A DNA stretch of 64,000 nt from Clostridium bowmanii (GCF_018861315.1 NZ_JAHLDL010000004.1:62001-126000), one strand, 5' to 3'. Shown: positions 30,998-39,759, numbered from the stretch's first letter. Program-made: numbers and translations. The notes: a model not told the origin generated them from the sequence alone.

Positions 30998-31215
30998 TAA
31001 GCAGCAATACACTTAAATTCCATAATATTAGCACTTGATAAAGCACCTAATATAGTGTATTATTAGGTACATAGACAGTAGGATATGAAAAACTGAGTTA
31101 TAGTTTATTTATAACAGTTTTTTAAATTAGTAAATATAAATTGCGTTATAAATATGCAATAAGCTTCATATATTATTGCATTGCAAGAGATTTGAATTAA
31201 ATCTTTTGACAATAC

Positions 31216-31568
31216 GGGGGCGTACTTGGTTTCGACGGGGGTACGTTGCATCGAGGAAGCGAGCCGGGGGAACCTATGGACCCGCGTAAACAACTATAGG
31301 GACAATTTAAACGCAAACGATAATTTAGCACTAGCAGCTTAGTTCTGCTACGTCTTACCTTTGATTACCGCGACTTAGGATAGGGCGCCGACAGCGGTGA
31401 ACCGAGTCTGGGAAAGCTTTGACCTGGAAACGGAAAATATGAAGCTACCAAAACTAAAACCCGGCCAGTAGGGGCTTAGTAGAGGGAATTTTAAAGTATT
31501 GGCTACGCTCGTAGATGCCTAGGTGTTATGGCTTTCGGACAGGGGTTCGACACCCCTCGCCTCCACCA
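31216..31568 (+). ncRNA. ssrA: Transfer-messenger RNA (tmRNA)
   Basis: The 5' end GGGGGCG pairs with 3' CGCCTCC before ACCA, forming the alanyl acceptor stem. The T-arm reads GGACAGGGGTTCGACACCCC. The tag frame at 31313-31342 encodes ANDNLALAA followed by TAG; with the charged alanine the tag is A-ANDNLALAA. Pseudoknot-rich sequence (GCCGACAGCGG, CCCGGCCAGTAGGGGC) follows. The gene is intact although an integrated element starts at its 3' end, so insertion regenerated the terminal sequence. It rescues stalled ribosomes with SmpB. Confidence 0.97.
31526..31568. other. Left attachment junction at ssrA 3' end
   Basis: The tmRNA 3' terminus, including the T-arm and CCA, is the boundary between conserved backbone and the integrase gene. 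The exact crossover cannot be placed because the matching right junction is not in the window; I found no second copy of TTCGACACCCCTCGCCTCC up to 64000. Confidence 0.65.
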
Positions 31569-33073
31569 ACCATATCACTGTCCGCATTCTTGTTGCTACT
31601 ACTAGGTTCAACCTTGTAAGTAACATCAATGCGGTCAACATAGATTATTATTTTATGTACAAATGTTTCAATGACTTTCCTTTTAGCTATTGGATCCTCT
31701 ACTTCGAGGTTTTCCATTGATGCTAGGAGGAATTTTTTTATTTTCTTTTCATCAAGCCAAGAATAGTCTTTATTTTTAAGAACTGACTGTTTTTGTATTA
31801 TATCATTTAGTTGCATTTCCAATTCGTTTGTTTTTTTAGCTAGTAATACTTTAGAAATTTTACCATCAAAAGCCATATCGAAAGCCATATCGATTTTGGT
31901 TTGAATAGATTTATTTTGTTTAATAAGAGATTTGTTTTCTTTTTCAGTAGAAGAATTTATTTCTTTTAATTTTATATATATCCCACAGGTGATTTTATTT
32001 ATAGCTTCATTGTTAAAAATATTTTCTTTCAATTGTGCTATAACATAATTCTCAATAATATCCTGTCTTATATTTTTATTACTGCAAGTATGACTTCTTT
32101 TATTTGTACAGGAGTAAATAGGATATTTTTTGCCGTTTCTGCCTGGGACATAGCCAGCACCTACATAAGAAGCTCCACATTCTCCACATTCAATTTTGCC
32201 CGTAAGCAAATAAAATCTCTTCTGATTCATTCTAGGACCTACCTTCTTTCCATCCATTTTAGATTTAACAACTAGAAAATCTTCTTTAGATATTATAATT
32301 GGAATAGCATCTTCAATTCTAATAATTTCAGCATCATCTTTATATTTATGATTATCCTTTTTAGAGAGTCGCTTATTAAAGATATAAGTTCCAGTATATT
32401 TTTCATTTAGAAGTATATCTCTTATGCTGCCTTTAGTAAATAACCTTCCCAATTTTGTACACTGTCCATGGTCATTGAGATTTTGTGCTATTATTCCATA
32501 ACCATTACCGGCAATATACATTTTAAATATTTTTTTTACTATTTCAGCTTCTTTATCATTTATTATATAAGTCTTATCAGTAGAAACATCATATCCAGTA
32601 GGTGCCATGCCTCCATTATGTTTACATTGTAAAGCGGTTTCTTTCATGCCTTTCATTACTTCTCTAGCTAAATTTTTAGAGTAGTACTCAGCCATGCCCT
32701 CTAATACTGACTCTAAGATAATACTTTCAGGTGAATCATCAAGATTTTCTAAAACTGAAACTACCCTAACATCATTATCTCTTAATAGTTTTTTATAAAT
32801 TGCACTGTCATATTTACTTCTAGTAAAACGGTCTAGTTTATGGACTATGCATATATTGAATGTGCGGTTTGAACTATCATCTATCATATCTAAAAAACCC
32901 TTACGGTTATCATTGGTACCTGTTTTAGCTTCATCCGTATATATTCTAATTAAAGAATAGTTATTTCGTGAACAGTATTCTCTTATAGCTCTAACCTGGG
33001 CATCAATTGATTCTTCCCTTTGATTATCAGAACTGTATCTACAATAAGCAACTGCTTTTATCATATTGTTCAC
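31526..33073 (-). CDS. Large serine site-specific integrase
   Basis: This 515-residue recombinase has an N-terminal resolvase domain with catalytic Ser14 in AYCRYSSDNQREESIDAQ. The Recombinase domain follows (about residues 165-265), then a zinc ribbon with CGECG...CTNKRSHTC. A coiled coil lies near residues 360-430. It presumably inserted the island at the 3' end of ssrA. Its final 14 codons (VGGGEGCRTPVRKP) are read from the antisense strand of the tmRNA end, so the excised form would have another C-terminus. GTG at 33073 is taken as start; an ATG three codons later is also possible. Confidence 0.92.
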   Translation of the reverse strand: MNNMIKAVAYCRYSSDNQREESIDAQVRAIREYCSRNNYSLIRIYTDEAKTGTNDNRKGFLDMIDDSSNRTFNICIVHKLDRFTRSKYDSAIYKKLLRDNDVRVVSVLENLDDSPESIILESVLEGMAEYYSKNLAREVMKGMKETALQCKHNGGMAPTGYDVSTDKTYIINDKEAEIVKKIFKMYIAGNGYGIIAQNLNDHGQCTKLGRLFTKGSIRDILLNEKYTGTYIFNKRLSKKDNHKYKDDAEIIRIEDAIPIIISKEDFLVVKSKMDGKKVGPRMNQKRFYLLTGKIECGECGASYVGAGYVPGRNGKKYPIYSCTNKRSHTCSNKNIRQDIIENYVIAQLKENIFNNEAINKITCGIYIKLKEINSSTEKENKSLIKQNKSIQTKIDMAFDMAFDGKISKVLLAKKTNELEMQLNDIIQKQSVLKNKDYSWLDEKKIKKFLLASMENLEVEDPIAKRKVIETFVHKIIIYVDRIDVTYKVEPSSSNKNADSDMVGGGEGCRTPVRKP

Positions 33074-33507
33074 ATTCCTCTCTATATGAATTGGTAATCA
33101 TGCTGAATCGTTGCTTCAATGAGAAACAAATTTGTCCTAATGTTACTTGGTATAATTCAGCTTTATCAAATATAATTTTGCTTAGATTTAAAGCAAAATA
33201 GTTGGATTATTTTTCAAAATTTTATCATTTATTATAAAAGTATTACTAATATCAATACGTATCAGGTTATATTCTAGTTTATCTCTTAAATAAAATAGCT
33301 CATAATTTAAGACTAAGTTATTTCTTATAATAATTTTATTAAGTCCAATAATATAAATTCAATTCTCCTCAAATAACATAAGGTTAGGTTTTTGGGTTTC
33401 AAAAACTTCTATATCTATTTAATTGAAAATATCAAAGGCTCATTTGCACTGTAAATATCAAATATTCCAATTATTATTTGAATAATCTAATCCATTATGG
33501 CGCTTAC
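33074..33507. other. Gene-free AT-rich spacer
   Basis: Between the integrase start and the repressor stop I see no open frame with a ribosome site, no clear terminator and no RNA gene. Confidence 0.5.
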
Positions 33508-33963
33508 TTATTTTTTATATTTATAGCTTACCATTTTCATTTGTTCTAAAAGAGCATTTCCAAATTCCAAGACCTCATCATCCGATAATTTGTTAACATT
33601 AAAGCCTCCTGCAGAAAAAATTTTATGCTTACTTATATAATATCTAGTTTCAATAGGATCTGTAAACACTTCTGGAATAATTTCTAAAGTAGTAGTTAAT
33701 TGCTCTGGTTTATGTTTTTCATTTTCATGATTGTCTTCTCCAAGGCCTAATTCTTCAAAAAAATCTAACTGGTTTTTGAAAAGTTCATCAACTGAAATAC
33801 CTAGTGCTTTTGCAATGTTATTTAAAGCATCAATAGATGGATTTGTTTTAATTCCTTTTTCTATGTTGCTTAAGTAACTTCCACTGATATCAGATTTTTT
33901 GGCTAATTCGTTCAATCCTAATTTTCTCGATTTTCTTATCCGCTTTATGTTATCTCCCAGCAT
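33508..33963 (-). CDS. XRE-family repressor of the mobile element
   Basis: This 151-residue protein has an N-terminal Cro/C1 helix-turn-helix (IKRIRKSRKLGLNELAKKSD, ISGSYLSNIEKGIKTNPSID, LNNIAKALGISVDELF). The C-terminal part, with FNVNKLSDDEVLEFGNALLE, resembles SinR/ImmR-like regulators. GGAGGAAT precedes the ATG. It is divergent from another small XRE gene across a region with several GATAAT operators, the layout of a lysogeny or ICE switch. It probably controls island excision and replication genes. Confidence 0.88.
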   Translation of the reverse strand: MLGDNIKRIRKSRKLGLNELAKKSDISGSYLSNIEKGIKTNPSIDALNNIAKALGISVDELFKNQLDFFEELGLGEDNHENEKHKPEQLTTTLEIIPEVFTDPIETRYYISKHKIFSAGGFNVNKLSDDEVLEFGNALLEQMKMVSYKYKK

Positions 33964-33983
33964 TTTTAATTCCTCCGTTTTAT

Positions 33984-34155
33984 ATTATCTCTTAGAACAC
34001 ATATTAATCTATTGGATAATGAAAGTCAAAGGAATTTGAAGCAAATCAATGAAAAACATCCCGTGGATAATGATATACTCTATCAACTGCTATCTGAGGG
34101 ATATTTATGATTTGATATCCAACAGATAATAGAATATTATTATCTCATGGATAAT
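33984..34155. promoter_or_regulatory. Array of 17-bp operators between divergent XRE genes
   Basis: Four sites share a left half like ATTATC, a five-base spacer and right half GATAAT: 34004-34020, 34055-34071, 34114-34130 and 34139-34155. The last is a perfect palindrome, extending one base further as TTATC-TCATG-GATAA type symmetry. A fifth half-site (ATTATC) lies at 33984. The constant spacing suggests binding by one of the flanking repressors. Confidence 0.7.
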
Positions 34156-34173
34156 AAATTAGGGGGTGTCAAA

Positions 34174-34383
34174 TTGAATAAAATTAAATTTTACAGGAAA
34201 AATATGGGGTTAACAGTTTATAAAGTAGCTGAAATGTGCGGTTTAACAGCAAGTTATATTTCGAATTTAGAAAATAATAATAGAAGGAATCCATCTAGAG
34301 AAGTAATGCAAAAAATATCGAATGTGCTTTGTGAAAGTGTACAGTCAATATTTTTTCCGGATGATAAAAAGGAGTGTAGTTAA
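34174..34383 (+). CDS. Small XRE-family regulator (Cro-like)
   Basis: About 69 residues forming a single helix-turn-helix: FYRKNMGLTVYKVAEMCGLT, ASYISNLENNNRRNPSREV, then IFFPDD. I prefer the TTG at 34174 because AGGGGGTG lies six bases upstream; the ATG at 34147 lacks a site and lies inside an operator. It is transcribed away from the larger repressor, a typical CI/Cro pair. A tiny gene follows immediately. Confidence 0.8.
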   Translation: MNKIKFYRKNMGLTVYKVAEMCGLTASYISNLENNNRRNPSREVMQKISNVLCESVQSIFFPDDKKECS

Positions 34384-34515
34384 ATGTTAAAGACTATAAC
34401 TCTTAATAGAAAAACTGGACTAATCATTAAAGTAAAGATAGAAGAAGGTAATCAAAAAATTGATTATTCAGGACTCATAAATTCGTTAGCTGAAAAATAT
34501 TCGAAAGAGAAATAG
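34384..34515 (+). CDS. Hypothetical 43-residue protein
   Basis: The ATG directly abuts the TAA of the Cro-like gene, and AAGGAGTG in the end of that gene is at proper spacing, so the two are translationally coupled. The product starts MLKTITLNRKTGLIIKVKIE and is basic, with no recognised domain. It may be an excisionase-like or regulatory peptide, but nothing proves this. Confidence 0.55.
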   Translation: MLKTITLNRKTGLIIKVKIEEGNQKIDYSGLINSLAEKYSKEK

Positions 34516-34767
34516 CCTAAAAAGCTAATTAAATTCTTTTCTAAATTTTAAAATTCAATAAATATAAAGTGAAAATGGTACTAAGTTATAAATTGAAGTT
34601 CAATTATGTAGCGGTAGTATTTAGAGATTATCTATATATATATAGAAACATTTAATTTATATATAAAGAAAAACATGCTAAGAAAAAAAAGAATAGTGTC
34701 AAACATCCTAGTGATGAAGAGTTTCAATAATAGTGAATGATAACAGATGATTTAAAGGAAGGTGAAA
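34516..34767. other. AT-rich spacer
   Basis: No gene is visible. A TATATATATATA tract and short palindromic AT stretches occur near 34630. Confidence 0.4.
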
Positions 34768-34866
34768 ATGGAAAAAAGCAATAATGTAAAAACACAAAAA
34801 AAGGTTAGACTATATTTTTATAGCTACCCAGTAGCAGGAACTATAAAAAAATATCTATCTGTATAA
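34768..34866 (+). CDS. Hypothetical 32-residue peptide
   Basis: ATG preceded by AAGGAAGGTG at good spacing encodes a basic peptide beginning MEKSNNVKTQKKVRLYFYSY. A small hairpin (ACCCT-N6-AGGGT at 34873) follows. Only the ribosome site supports it; it could be a leader peptide or a relic. Confidence 0.35.
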   Translation: MEKSNNVKTQKKVRLYFYSYPVAGTIKKYLSV

Positions 34867-34936
34867 AAAAGAACCCTTTACAGAGGGTCCAGGTAAACAT
34901 TCAATAACATTATAACATACGAGGGAGATATAAAAA

Positions 34937-35818
34937 ATGAGTGATAATAAAAAATATTATTATCTGAAATTAAAAGACAATTTTTTTGACAGTGAAGAAA
35001 TGAAAATTGTTAAGGCAATGGATAATGGATATGAATATGCTTGCATTTTATTAGAAATGTACCTTAAATCACTTAAAAATGATGGTAAGTTAATCTTTCA
35101 GGATACAATACCATATAATCCTAAAATGTTATCAATCGTACTAGGACATAATATAGCGATTATAGAAAAAGCGATTAAGATATTTGATGAGCTCAATTTA
35201 ATAGAATTGTTAGAAAGCGGAGAAATATTTATTCTTAATATTCAATGTTATATCGGTAAAAGTAGTACAGAAGCTGATAGAATAAAGACTTATAGAAAAT
35301 CTATAGAAGATAAAAAATTATTACAACTAAGTGAAAATACTGAAGGTGTACAAATGTACGACAAATGTACACCAAAGAAAGAGATAGAGATAAAGAAAGA
35401 GAAAGAGATAGAGAAAGAGATAGAGATAGAGATAAAGAAAGAGAAAACTTTTTCATCTGATTCGGATGAATACAGATTATCTACATTTCTATGGGAATAT
35501 ATTAAAAATAATAATGAACAAGCAAAAGAACCTAATATGCAGAAATGGTCAAAAGTATTTGATTTAATTCTAAGATTAGATAAAAAAACAATTGACGATA
35601 TTAAAAAATTAATAATATTTAGTCAAAAACATGAGTTCTGGTATAAAATCATCTTATCACCAGGCAAACTAAGGCAACATTATGAGACATTAATATTACA
35701 AATGAAAGAGCCTAAATATGTGAGTAACAAAAATAAAAGTAATTTTGTGGAAAATTGTATGACAAGAGATTATGACTATGATCTTTTAGAAAAGAAGTTA
35801 TTGGGGTGGGCTAATTAA
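34937..35818 (+). CDS. Phage replisome organizer N-terminal domain protein
   Basis: The first about 120 residues (YYLKLKDNFFDSEEMKIVKA, GYEYACILLEMYLKSLKNDG, HNIAIIEKAIKIFDELNLIE) match the phage replisome organizer N-terminal domain, a winged-helix DNA-binding module of Firmicutes phages and elements. A Lys/Glu/Ile run near residues 150-172 is encoded by an almost pure purine DNA tract at about 35380-35446. The C-terminal part (FLWEYIKNNNEQAKEPNMQK) resembles the linker/helicase-loader side. GAGGGAG precedes the ATG. It suggests the island replicates autonomously after excision. Confidence 0.82.
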   Translation: MSDNKKYYYLKLKDNFFDSEEMKIVKAMDNGYEYACILLEMYLKSLKNDGKLIFQDTIPYNPKMLSIVLGHNIAIIEKAIKIFDELNLIELLESGEIFILNIQCYIGKSSTEADRIKTYRKSIEDKKLLQLSENTEGVQMYDKCTPKKEIEIKKEKEIEKEIEIEIKKEKTFSSDSDEYRLSTFLWEYIKNNNEQAKEPNMQKWSKVFDLILRLDKKTIDDIKKLIIFSQKHEFWYKIILSPGKLRQHYETLILQMKEPKYVSNKNKSNFVENCMTRDYDYDLLEKKLLGWAN

Positions 35819-35874
35819 GAAGAACATCTTTACTTAAAGGAAATTTCATAATACGTAGTGATAATTTATTCAAT

Positions 35875-35971
35875 AACTGGAAGCACTTAGTGAACGTCGG
35901 TATATACAGTTTTATTAGAACATTATATTTATTGATAGCATAAAAAAATAAAAATATAAGTGCTTCTAGTT
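35875..35971. repeat. Long-spaced inverted repeat upstream of the coiled-coil gene
   Basis: AACTGGAAGCACTTA (35875-35889) is matched by TAAGTGCTTCTAGTT (35957-35971), one mismatch in 15, around a 67-base AT-rich loop. Nothing else is visible in 35819-36105. It could be a structured origin, a transfer-related site or an operator; no single role is proven. Confidence 0.5.
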
Positions 35972-36105
35972 GTTAATAGTAGATTATTATATTGTGATTT
36001 ATTTTAAAGAAATATAGTATTACAGCATAAACGTAGTAATTACAACGTGTTAACGAGTATATATGCATGTTATAAATACAAAATATATTATGGGGTGATG
36101 ATAAT

Positions 36106-37026
36106 GTGGAAAAAGTAAAAGAAAATAAAAGTGTAGTTACTAGTTATAGATTATCACAGCAGGCAAAAGATAAGTTACAACAACAGTTGAAAGACTTAGA
36201 CATGACGCAGGAGCAGTATTTTAATAAAGTAGTAAGGATTATGGAACTGGAAAATGTGAAGCAAAACAGTTTTTTAGCTAAAGACACAACTATTATACAA
36301 AGTAGTTTAGATTCGATATTAAATTCATTTATAAGCATTGCAGATGGCAGCAACACTTTAATAAGTAATAAAGATGTAGAACTTGAACTTTTAAAGGCAA
36401 AATATAAAGACATGCTGTTAAATAAAGAAATATTTATTGCGGAACAAAAACAAGAATTACAAGAAGTTTATAGTAATCTACTTGCACTTCAAAATGAAGA
36501 TAAAGAACATAAAAATGAAGTTTTGAATACTAAAATTGAACATAATAAACAAATAGAGCAGTTAGATGGCAACTTGAAAGATAAGGATTTACTTGTAAAT
36601 GAATATAAGTGTAAGAATGATGATCTATTAAGCATTGTAACTGAATATAAGAATTTTAAAATTGAGCTGGAAGAATATAAGAAGTTACTTGCAGATTCTC
36701 AGACCAGAAATATTGATTTAAGCAATAGTATTAAAGATAAGGATTTTAACATTAATCAGCTAAACGTAACCCTTAAGAAGTTACCACAAGATCATCATAA
36801 GGAATTGGAACAGGTAAAAAAAGAAAATGAATTACATGTTAAATTAGAAGTAGCAGAAGTAAAAGAGGATTTGAATAATAAATTAAACCAGCAGCAAATG
36901 AAATATAATATTGAAATAGAAAAATATCAAAATAAATATAAAGTATTATTGGAAGAGATTGAGAATAAAAGTATAAAATATAAAATCATTAAAAAGGGTA
37001 GTGAATTAATCAAAGCTAATAAATAG
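36106..37026 (+). CDS. RHH-like DNA-binding/coiled-coil protein
   Basis: This 306-residue protein begins with a short segment resembling a ribbon-helix-helix domain (TSYRLSQQAKDKLQQQLKDL, then MTQEQYFNKVVRIME). Over 200 residues of heptad-rich, highly charged coiled coil follow (about residues 95-290). The architecture resembles plasmid KfrA-like or partition accessory proteins, but no close family is recognised. The GTG start has GGGGTG eight bases upstream. It lies between the replication-like gene and accessory cargo. Confidence 0.6.
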   Translation: MEKVKENKSVVTSYRLSQQAKDKLQQQLKDLDMTQEQYFNKVVRIMELENVKQNSFLAKDTTIIQSSLDSILNSFISIADGSNTLISNKDVELELLKAKYKDMLLNKEIFIAEQKQELQEVYSNLLALQNEDKEHKNEVLNTKIEHNKQIEQLDGNLKDKDLLVNEYKCKNDDLLSIVTEYKNFKIELEEYKKLLADSQTRNIDLSNSIKDKDFNINQLNVTLKKLPQDHHKELEQVKKENELHVKLEVAEVKEDLNNKLNQQQMKYNIEIEKYQNKYKVLLEEIENKSIKYKIIKKGSELIKANK

Positions 37027-37075
37027 TATATAAAATCCTAGTGATATATGGGGGAGTTTTATAAAAGGTTTCTTA

Positions 37076-37126
37076 ATTAAATTTTAATTAAATTTTAATT
37101 AAATTTAATTAAAATTTAACTATAAA
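37076..37126. repeat. AT-rich short tandem repeat
   Basis: Four imperfect copies of a TTAATTAAATT-type 11-base unit. It could be a DNA-unwinding element or slippage product. The rest of the gap to 37276 holds a frame remnant without a start codon. Confidence 0.6.
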
Positions 37127-37276
37127 TAGAAAATTAGCTTTTATTCTAAATACAAGTCAGGAACTTGAGAAAAAATTAGAAGAAATAGATAGAGAAAATA
37201 TCAAAGCTTTCTAGGGTATTTGTGTTTAACAAGTACCATTCCATTACCAAAATAAATTTAAAAGGGGATGTATTAA

Positions 37277-37951
37277 ATGGATTTAATGAGAGTTTATCAA
37301 ATGGATGATGGATATAATGAGCCAAAGACAATGACAATTAACGTATCTGAGATTATGAAAGTAGTAGATTTTACAGGTGCTGATTATGTAAGGAACACAA
37401 GTAATCCAGTTATATCAGATGATTTTATTAGTGGCTATATAGCATGGCTAGAAAAAGAGGGCGAGACACATTGTTTAGAGATGGTAAATGAATTTTCACA
37501 AACTATAGGATATGGAGAATTTGAATATTGTAATGATTACGAAACATCTAAAGATTGGGAAGTGTTAGTCACAATAGATGGAAATCTTGAAGACAAAATG
37601 AACTCAAATCTTTTTATAGAGATTGAAATTTATGAATGGCATGATGGAAGTAATTGGAATACGGAAATTTTAGATGGATGTAATGGATGGCAAGAAATTT
37701 GTGAGTATGATAATGACGAGATAAATTTTATTAATATTGATGAGTTTGATGGAAATGAATTTTGTACTTGCAATAAATGTAATCATGTAAAAATCGGCAA
37801 AATGAAAGATGGCAATTACGTTACAGATGAATATTCTCAATTTCTAGGAAGCCATTCTTGTGGCAGATTACTCGAAGGTGACGACGCATTAAAAGAATAT
37901 CTTGAAGCAATAAATAGACTTGACCATTACGATGAAATTCTTTTAGGTTAA
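37277..37951 (+). CDS. Hypothetical highly acidic protein
   Basis: The 224-residue product is unusually rich in Asp and Glu through its whole length (for example FEYCNDYETSKDWEV, CEYDNDEINFINIDEFDGNE). A C-terminal cysteine set, FCTCNKCNHVKIG and SHSCGRLL, could bind zinc. AGGGGATG precedes the ATG. I do not recognise a family. Acidic DNA mimics (ArdA-type anti-restriction) occur on mobile elements, but no ArdA motif is seen, so that is only an idea. A hairpin follows the stop. Confidence 0.6.
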   Translation: MDLMRVYQMDDGYNEPKTMTINVSEIMKVVDFTGADYVRNTSNPVISDDFISGYIAWLEKEGETHCLEMVNEFSQTIGYGEFEYCNDYETSKDWEVLVTIDGNLEDKMNSNLFIEIEIYEWHDGSNWNTEILDGCNGWQEICEYDNDEINFINIDEFDGNEFCTCNKCNHVKIGKMKDGNYVTDEYSQFLGSHSCGRLLEGDDALKEYLEAINRLDHYDEILLG

Positions 37952-37976
37952 AAAGTTTTCTGAGTGGTTTGTACTT

Positions 37977-38138
37977 AACTCTGGGGTAATGACCTCAGAG
38001 TTACATTTTTACGCATTTTTATAAATATTGCAGGAAAAGATAAATTTGTGTTGAATAAATATGTTATAGAAAGCAGCTTATATGTATTTAAGCAAGTAAA
38101 TAATATTGTAGATAATATCTATAATATGCGGTTGGAAA
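37977..38138 (+). repeat. Leader repeat, copy A (with hairpin)
   Basis: It begins with the hairpin AACTCTGGGGT-AATG-ACCTCAGAGTT (37977-38002). It continues through AAATATTGCAGGAAAAGATA to ATAATATGCGGTTGGAAA. The same order of conserved blocks occurs at 62478-62640. The hairpin may terminate the acidic-protein gene. The following conserved part is the leader of the 38211 operon. Confidence 0.7.
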
Positions 38139-38210
38139 ATACGCTAATTTATGAAATTGATAACTTTTTTTGTATTGTAGTAGATTTATTTAAGAGGAGT
38201 GTACATAATT

Positions 38211-38402
38211 ATGAGTTTATTAGATCCATCAACAGTTCATGGAGCATTACTAATTGGAATAATGGGAGGATTAATTAGTGGTGTAATTATTGGATTCTTT
38301 TCAGGAAGAACATATGAAAAAAAAGTAATTAAAAAATCAAAAAATAAAACAAAAGGTAATAAAAATATAGTAATTCAAAATTCAAATTTGAAGGGAAATT
38401 GA
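38211..38402 (+). CDS. Small membrane protein with NSN-type tail
   Basis: This 63-residue protein has one Gly-rich transmembrane segment (ALLIGIMGGLISGVIIGFFS). A basic cytoplasmic tail ends in GNKNIVIQNSNLKGN. The ATG follows AAGAGGAGTG. The tail motif recurs near the N-terminus of the next protein (GNGNVNIQNSNI), which suggests that the two products interact or share a repeat. Family unrecognised. Confidence 0.65.
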   Translation: MSLLDPSTVHGALLIGIMGGLISGVIIGFFSGRTYEKKVIKKSKNKTKGNKNIVIQNSNLKGN

Positions 38403-38407
38403 TTAGT

Positions 38408-39694
38408 ATGCTAGGTCCTAAAGATAATAAAAGTATTTCAAAAAATAAAACTGAAGGTAATGGAAATGTTAATATACAAAATTCGAATATAAAGATTAAT
38501 AAAGGTATGGATGAAGTATTAGAACTTGCTAGAGAAGGGGATAACATAGGGGCATTGAGAAAGATGGGAATGCTTCAAAGATGTTTTGGTGCAATGCATC
38601 CATTGTATCCTGATTTTAGATATAGTTTAAATATGAATGAAAAAGGAGTATCTATTAAAGTAGTAGGTAATAACGAAGAGGCTATTAAAAAGTATCCGCC
38701 ACATGGAAATATAAAGTTTATAATTCCAGATGAATATAAATGGGCAAAAAACATAAATGAATTAATAGTTTATGGTTATGAAAACCAAATTCCTATTAAG
38801 TTGAAAGCAGAAGGTATTAAATTGTGGCTTGGAGAATATTTGATGGAAGAATTTAAATCAGTAAGTGAAGTGAATATAATAACAAAGAAATTTCCTCAGC
38901 CTATCCCAATGAAGTTCGAATTCCAAAACACATCATTTAAATTGGATTATCTGGAAATGGGACTTGTAAGAATTGAAAATGATTATTTAATATTAAGTAA
39001 TGAAATGCAAGAAGGTGCCAAGTTAATTTTATCATTATCCATAAATAGGTCTAATATTTCTGATGATAGACTCAATATAAAAGTATCTGAAAAATATATA
39101 GATAATGTAGAAGTTAACCTAAAAATGAATAAATTTTTATCTAATATTGGACAAGAAGGAGTTAAAAAACTTGTTGTATTAAAAGATGATAGTGAATTTA
39201 TGGTTTTTTCAGACTCAAATATAAATTATACAAATATTAGAGGGATTGAAAAAGAAATAGGATTATTAGAAAGACTTTATGTTTTAGAAAAATATTATGG
39301 TGTGGTTTTTACATTACCAGAAAAAATAACTGAAGATGATTGTGAGAATTTATTAGTTTTGGAAAAAAGCATGAATAATAAGCCTATTACTGGGACATAC
39401 AGTAAATTGACAGTTTCATTAACAGTAAATTCCAATTTTAACCAGATAGAAGCCATTAACAAAGATATTGGACAAAATGTAGAATGCGTATTTATTGGTG
39501 AGAAAGTTGAAATTTTTGGACAAAGCATAGTTTTTAAAGAGAAAAAAATAAATTATTATAATGCAGTAGTGGATAATAAAGAAAAAACTTTAAAAAAATT
39601 TGAGTTTGCAGATGATTGTGATGTATTAAATGTTAAATTTATACCGTTAGATAAAATCAATAATAGTTTTGAAGTATACTATAAATTTAAATAA
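38408..39694 (+). CDS. Hypothetical protein of a possible defence operon
   Basis: About 429 residues from the ATG at 38408; an overlapping TTG at 38399 is less well spaced from AAGGGA. The N-terminus carries NKTEGNGNVNIQNSNIKIN, like the tail of the preceding membrane protein. A short helical segment (MDEVLELAREGDNIGALRKM) follows, then a long beta-rich body with no catalytic motif I recognise. Short gaps separate it from the membrane protein gene and the DUF2971 gene. The GN-rich/IQNSN tract resembles repeats in some defence effectors; function is unknown. Confidence 0.6.
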   Translation: MLGPKDNKSISKNKTEGNGNVNIQNSNIKINKGMDEVLELAREGDNIGALRKMGMLQRCFGAMHPLYPDFRYSLNMNEKGVSIKVVGNNEEAIKKYPPHGNIKFIIPDEYKWAKNINELIVYGYENQIPIKLKAEGIKLWLGEYLMEEFKSVSEVNIITKKFPQPIPMKFEFQNTSFKLDYLEMGLVRIENDYLILSNEMQEGAKLILSLSINRSNISDDRLNIKVSEKYIDNVEVNLKMNKFLSNIGQEGVKKLVVLKDDSEFMVFSDSNINYTNIRGIEKEIGLLERLYVLEKYYGVVFTLPEKITEDDCENLLVLEKSMNNKPITGTYSKLTVSLTVNSNFNQIEAINKDIGQNVECVFIGEKVEIFGQSIVFKEKKINYYNAVVDNKEKTLKKFEFADDCDVLNVKFIPLDKINNSFEVYYKFK

Positions 39695-39759
39695 AGATGA
39701 CAAAAATAAAAATTTATTCAATTGTTATCTAAAATCATATTTAATAGGATGGTGTAGAA

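Noticed and set aside
38048-38278. Plus-strand 76-codon frame
   Set aside because: It lies in the leader repeat, overlaps the well-supported 38211 gene in another frame and has no ribosome site.
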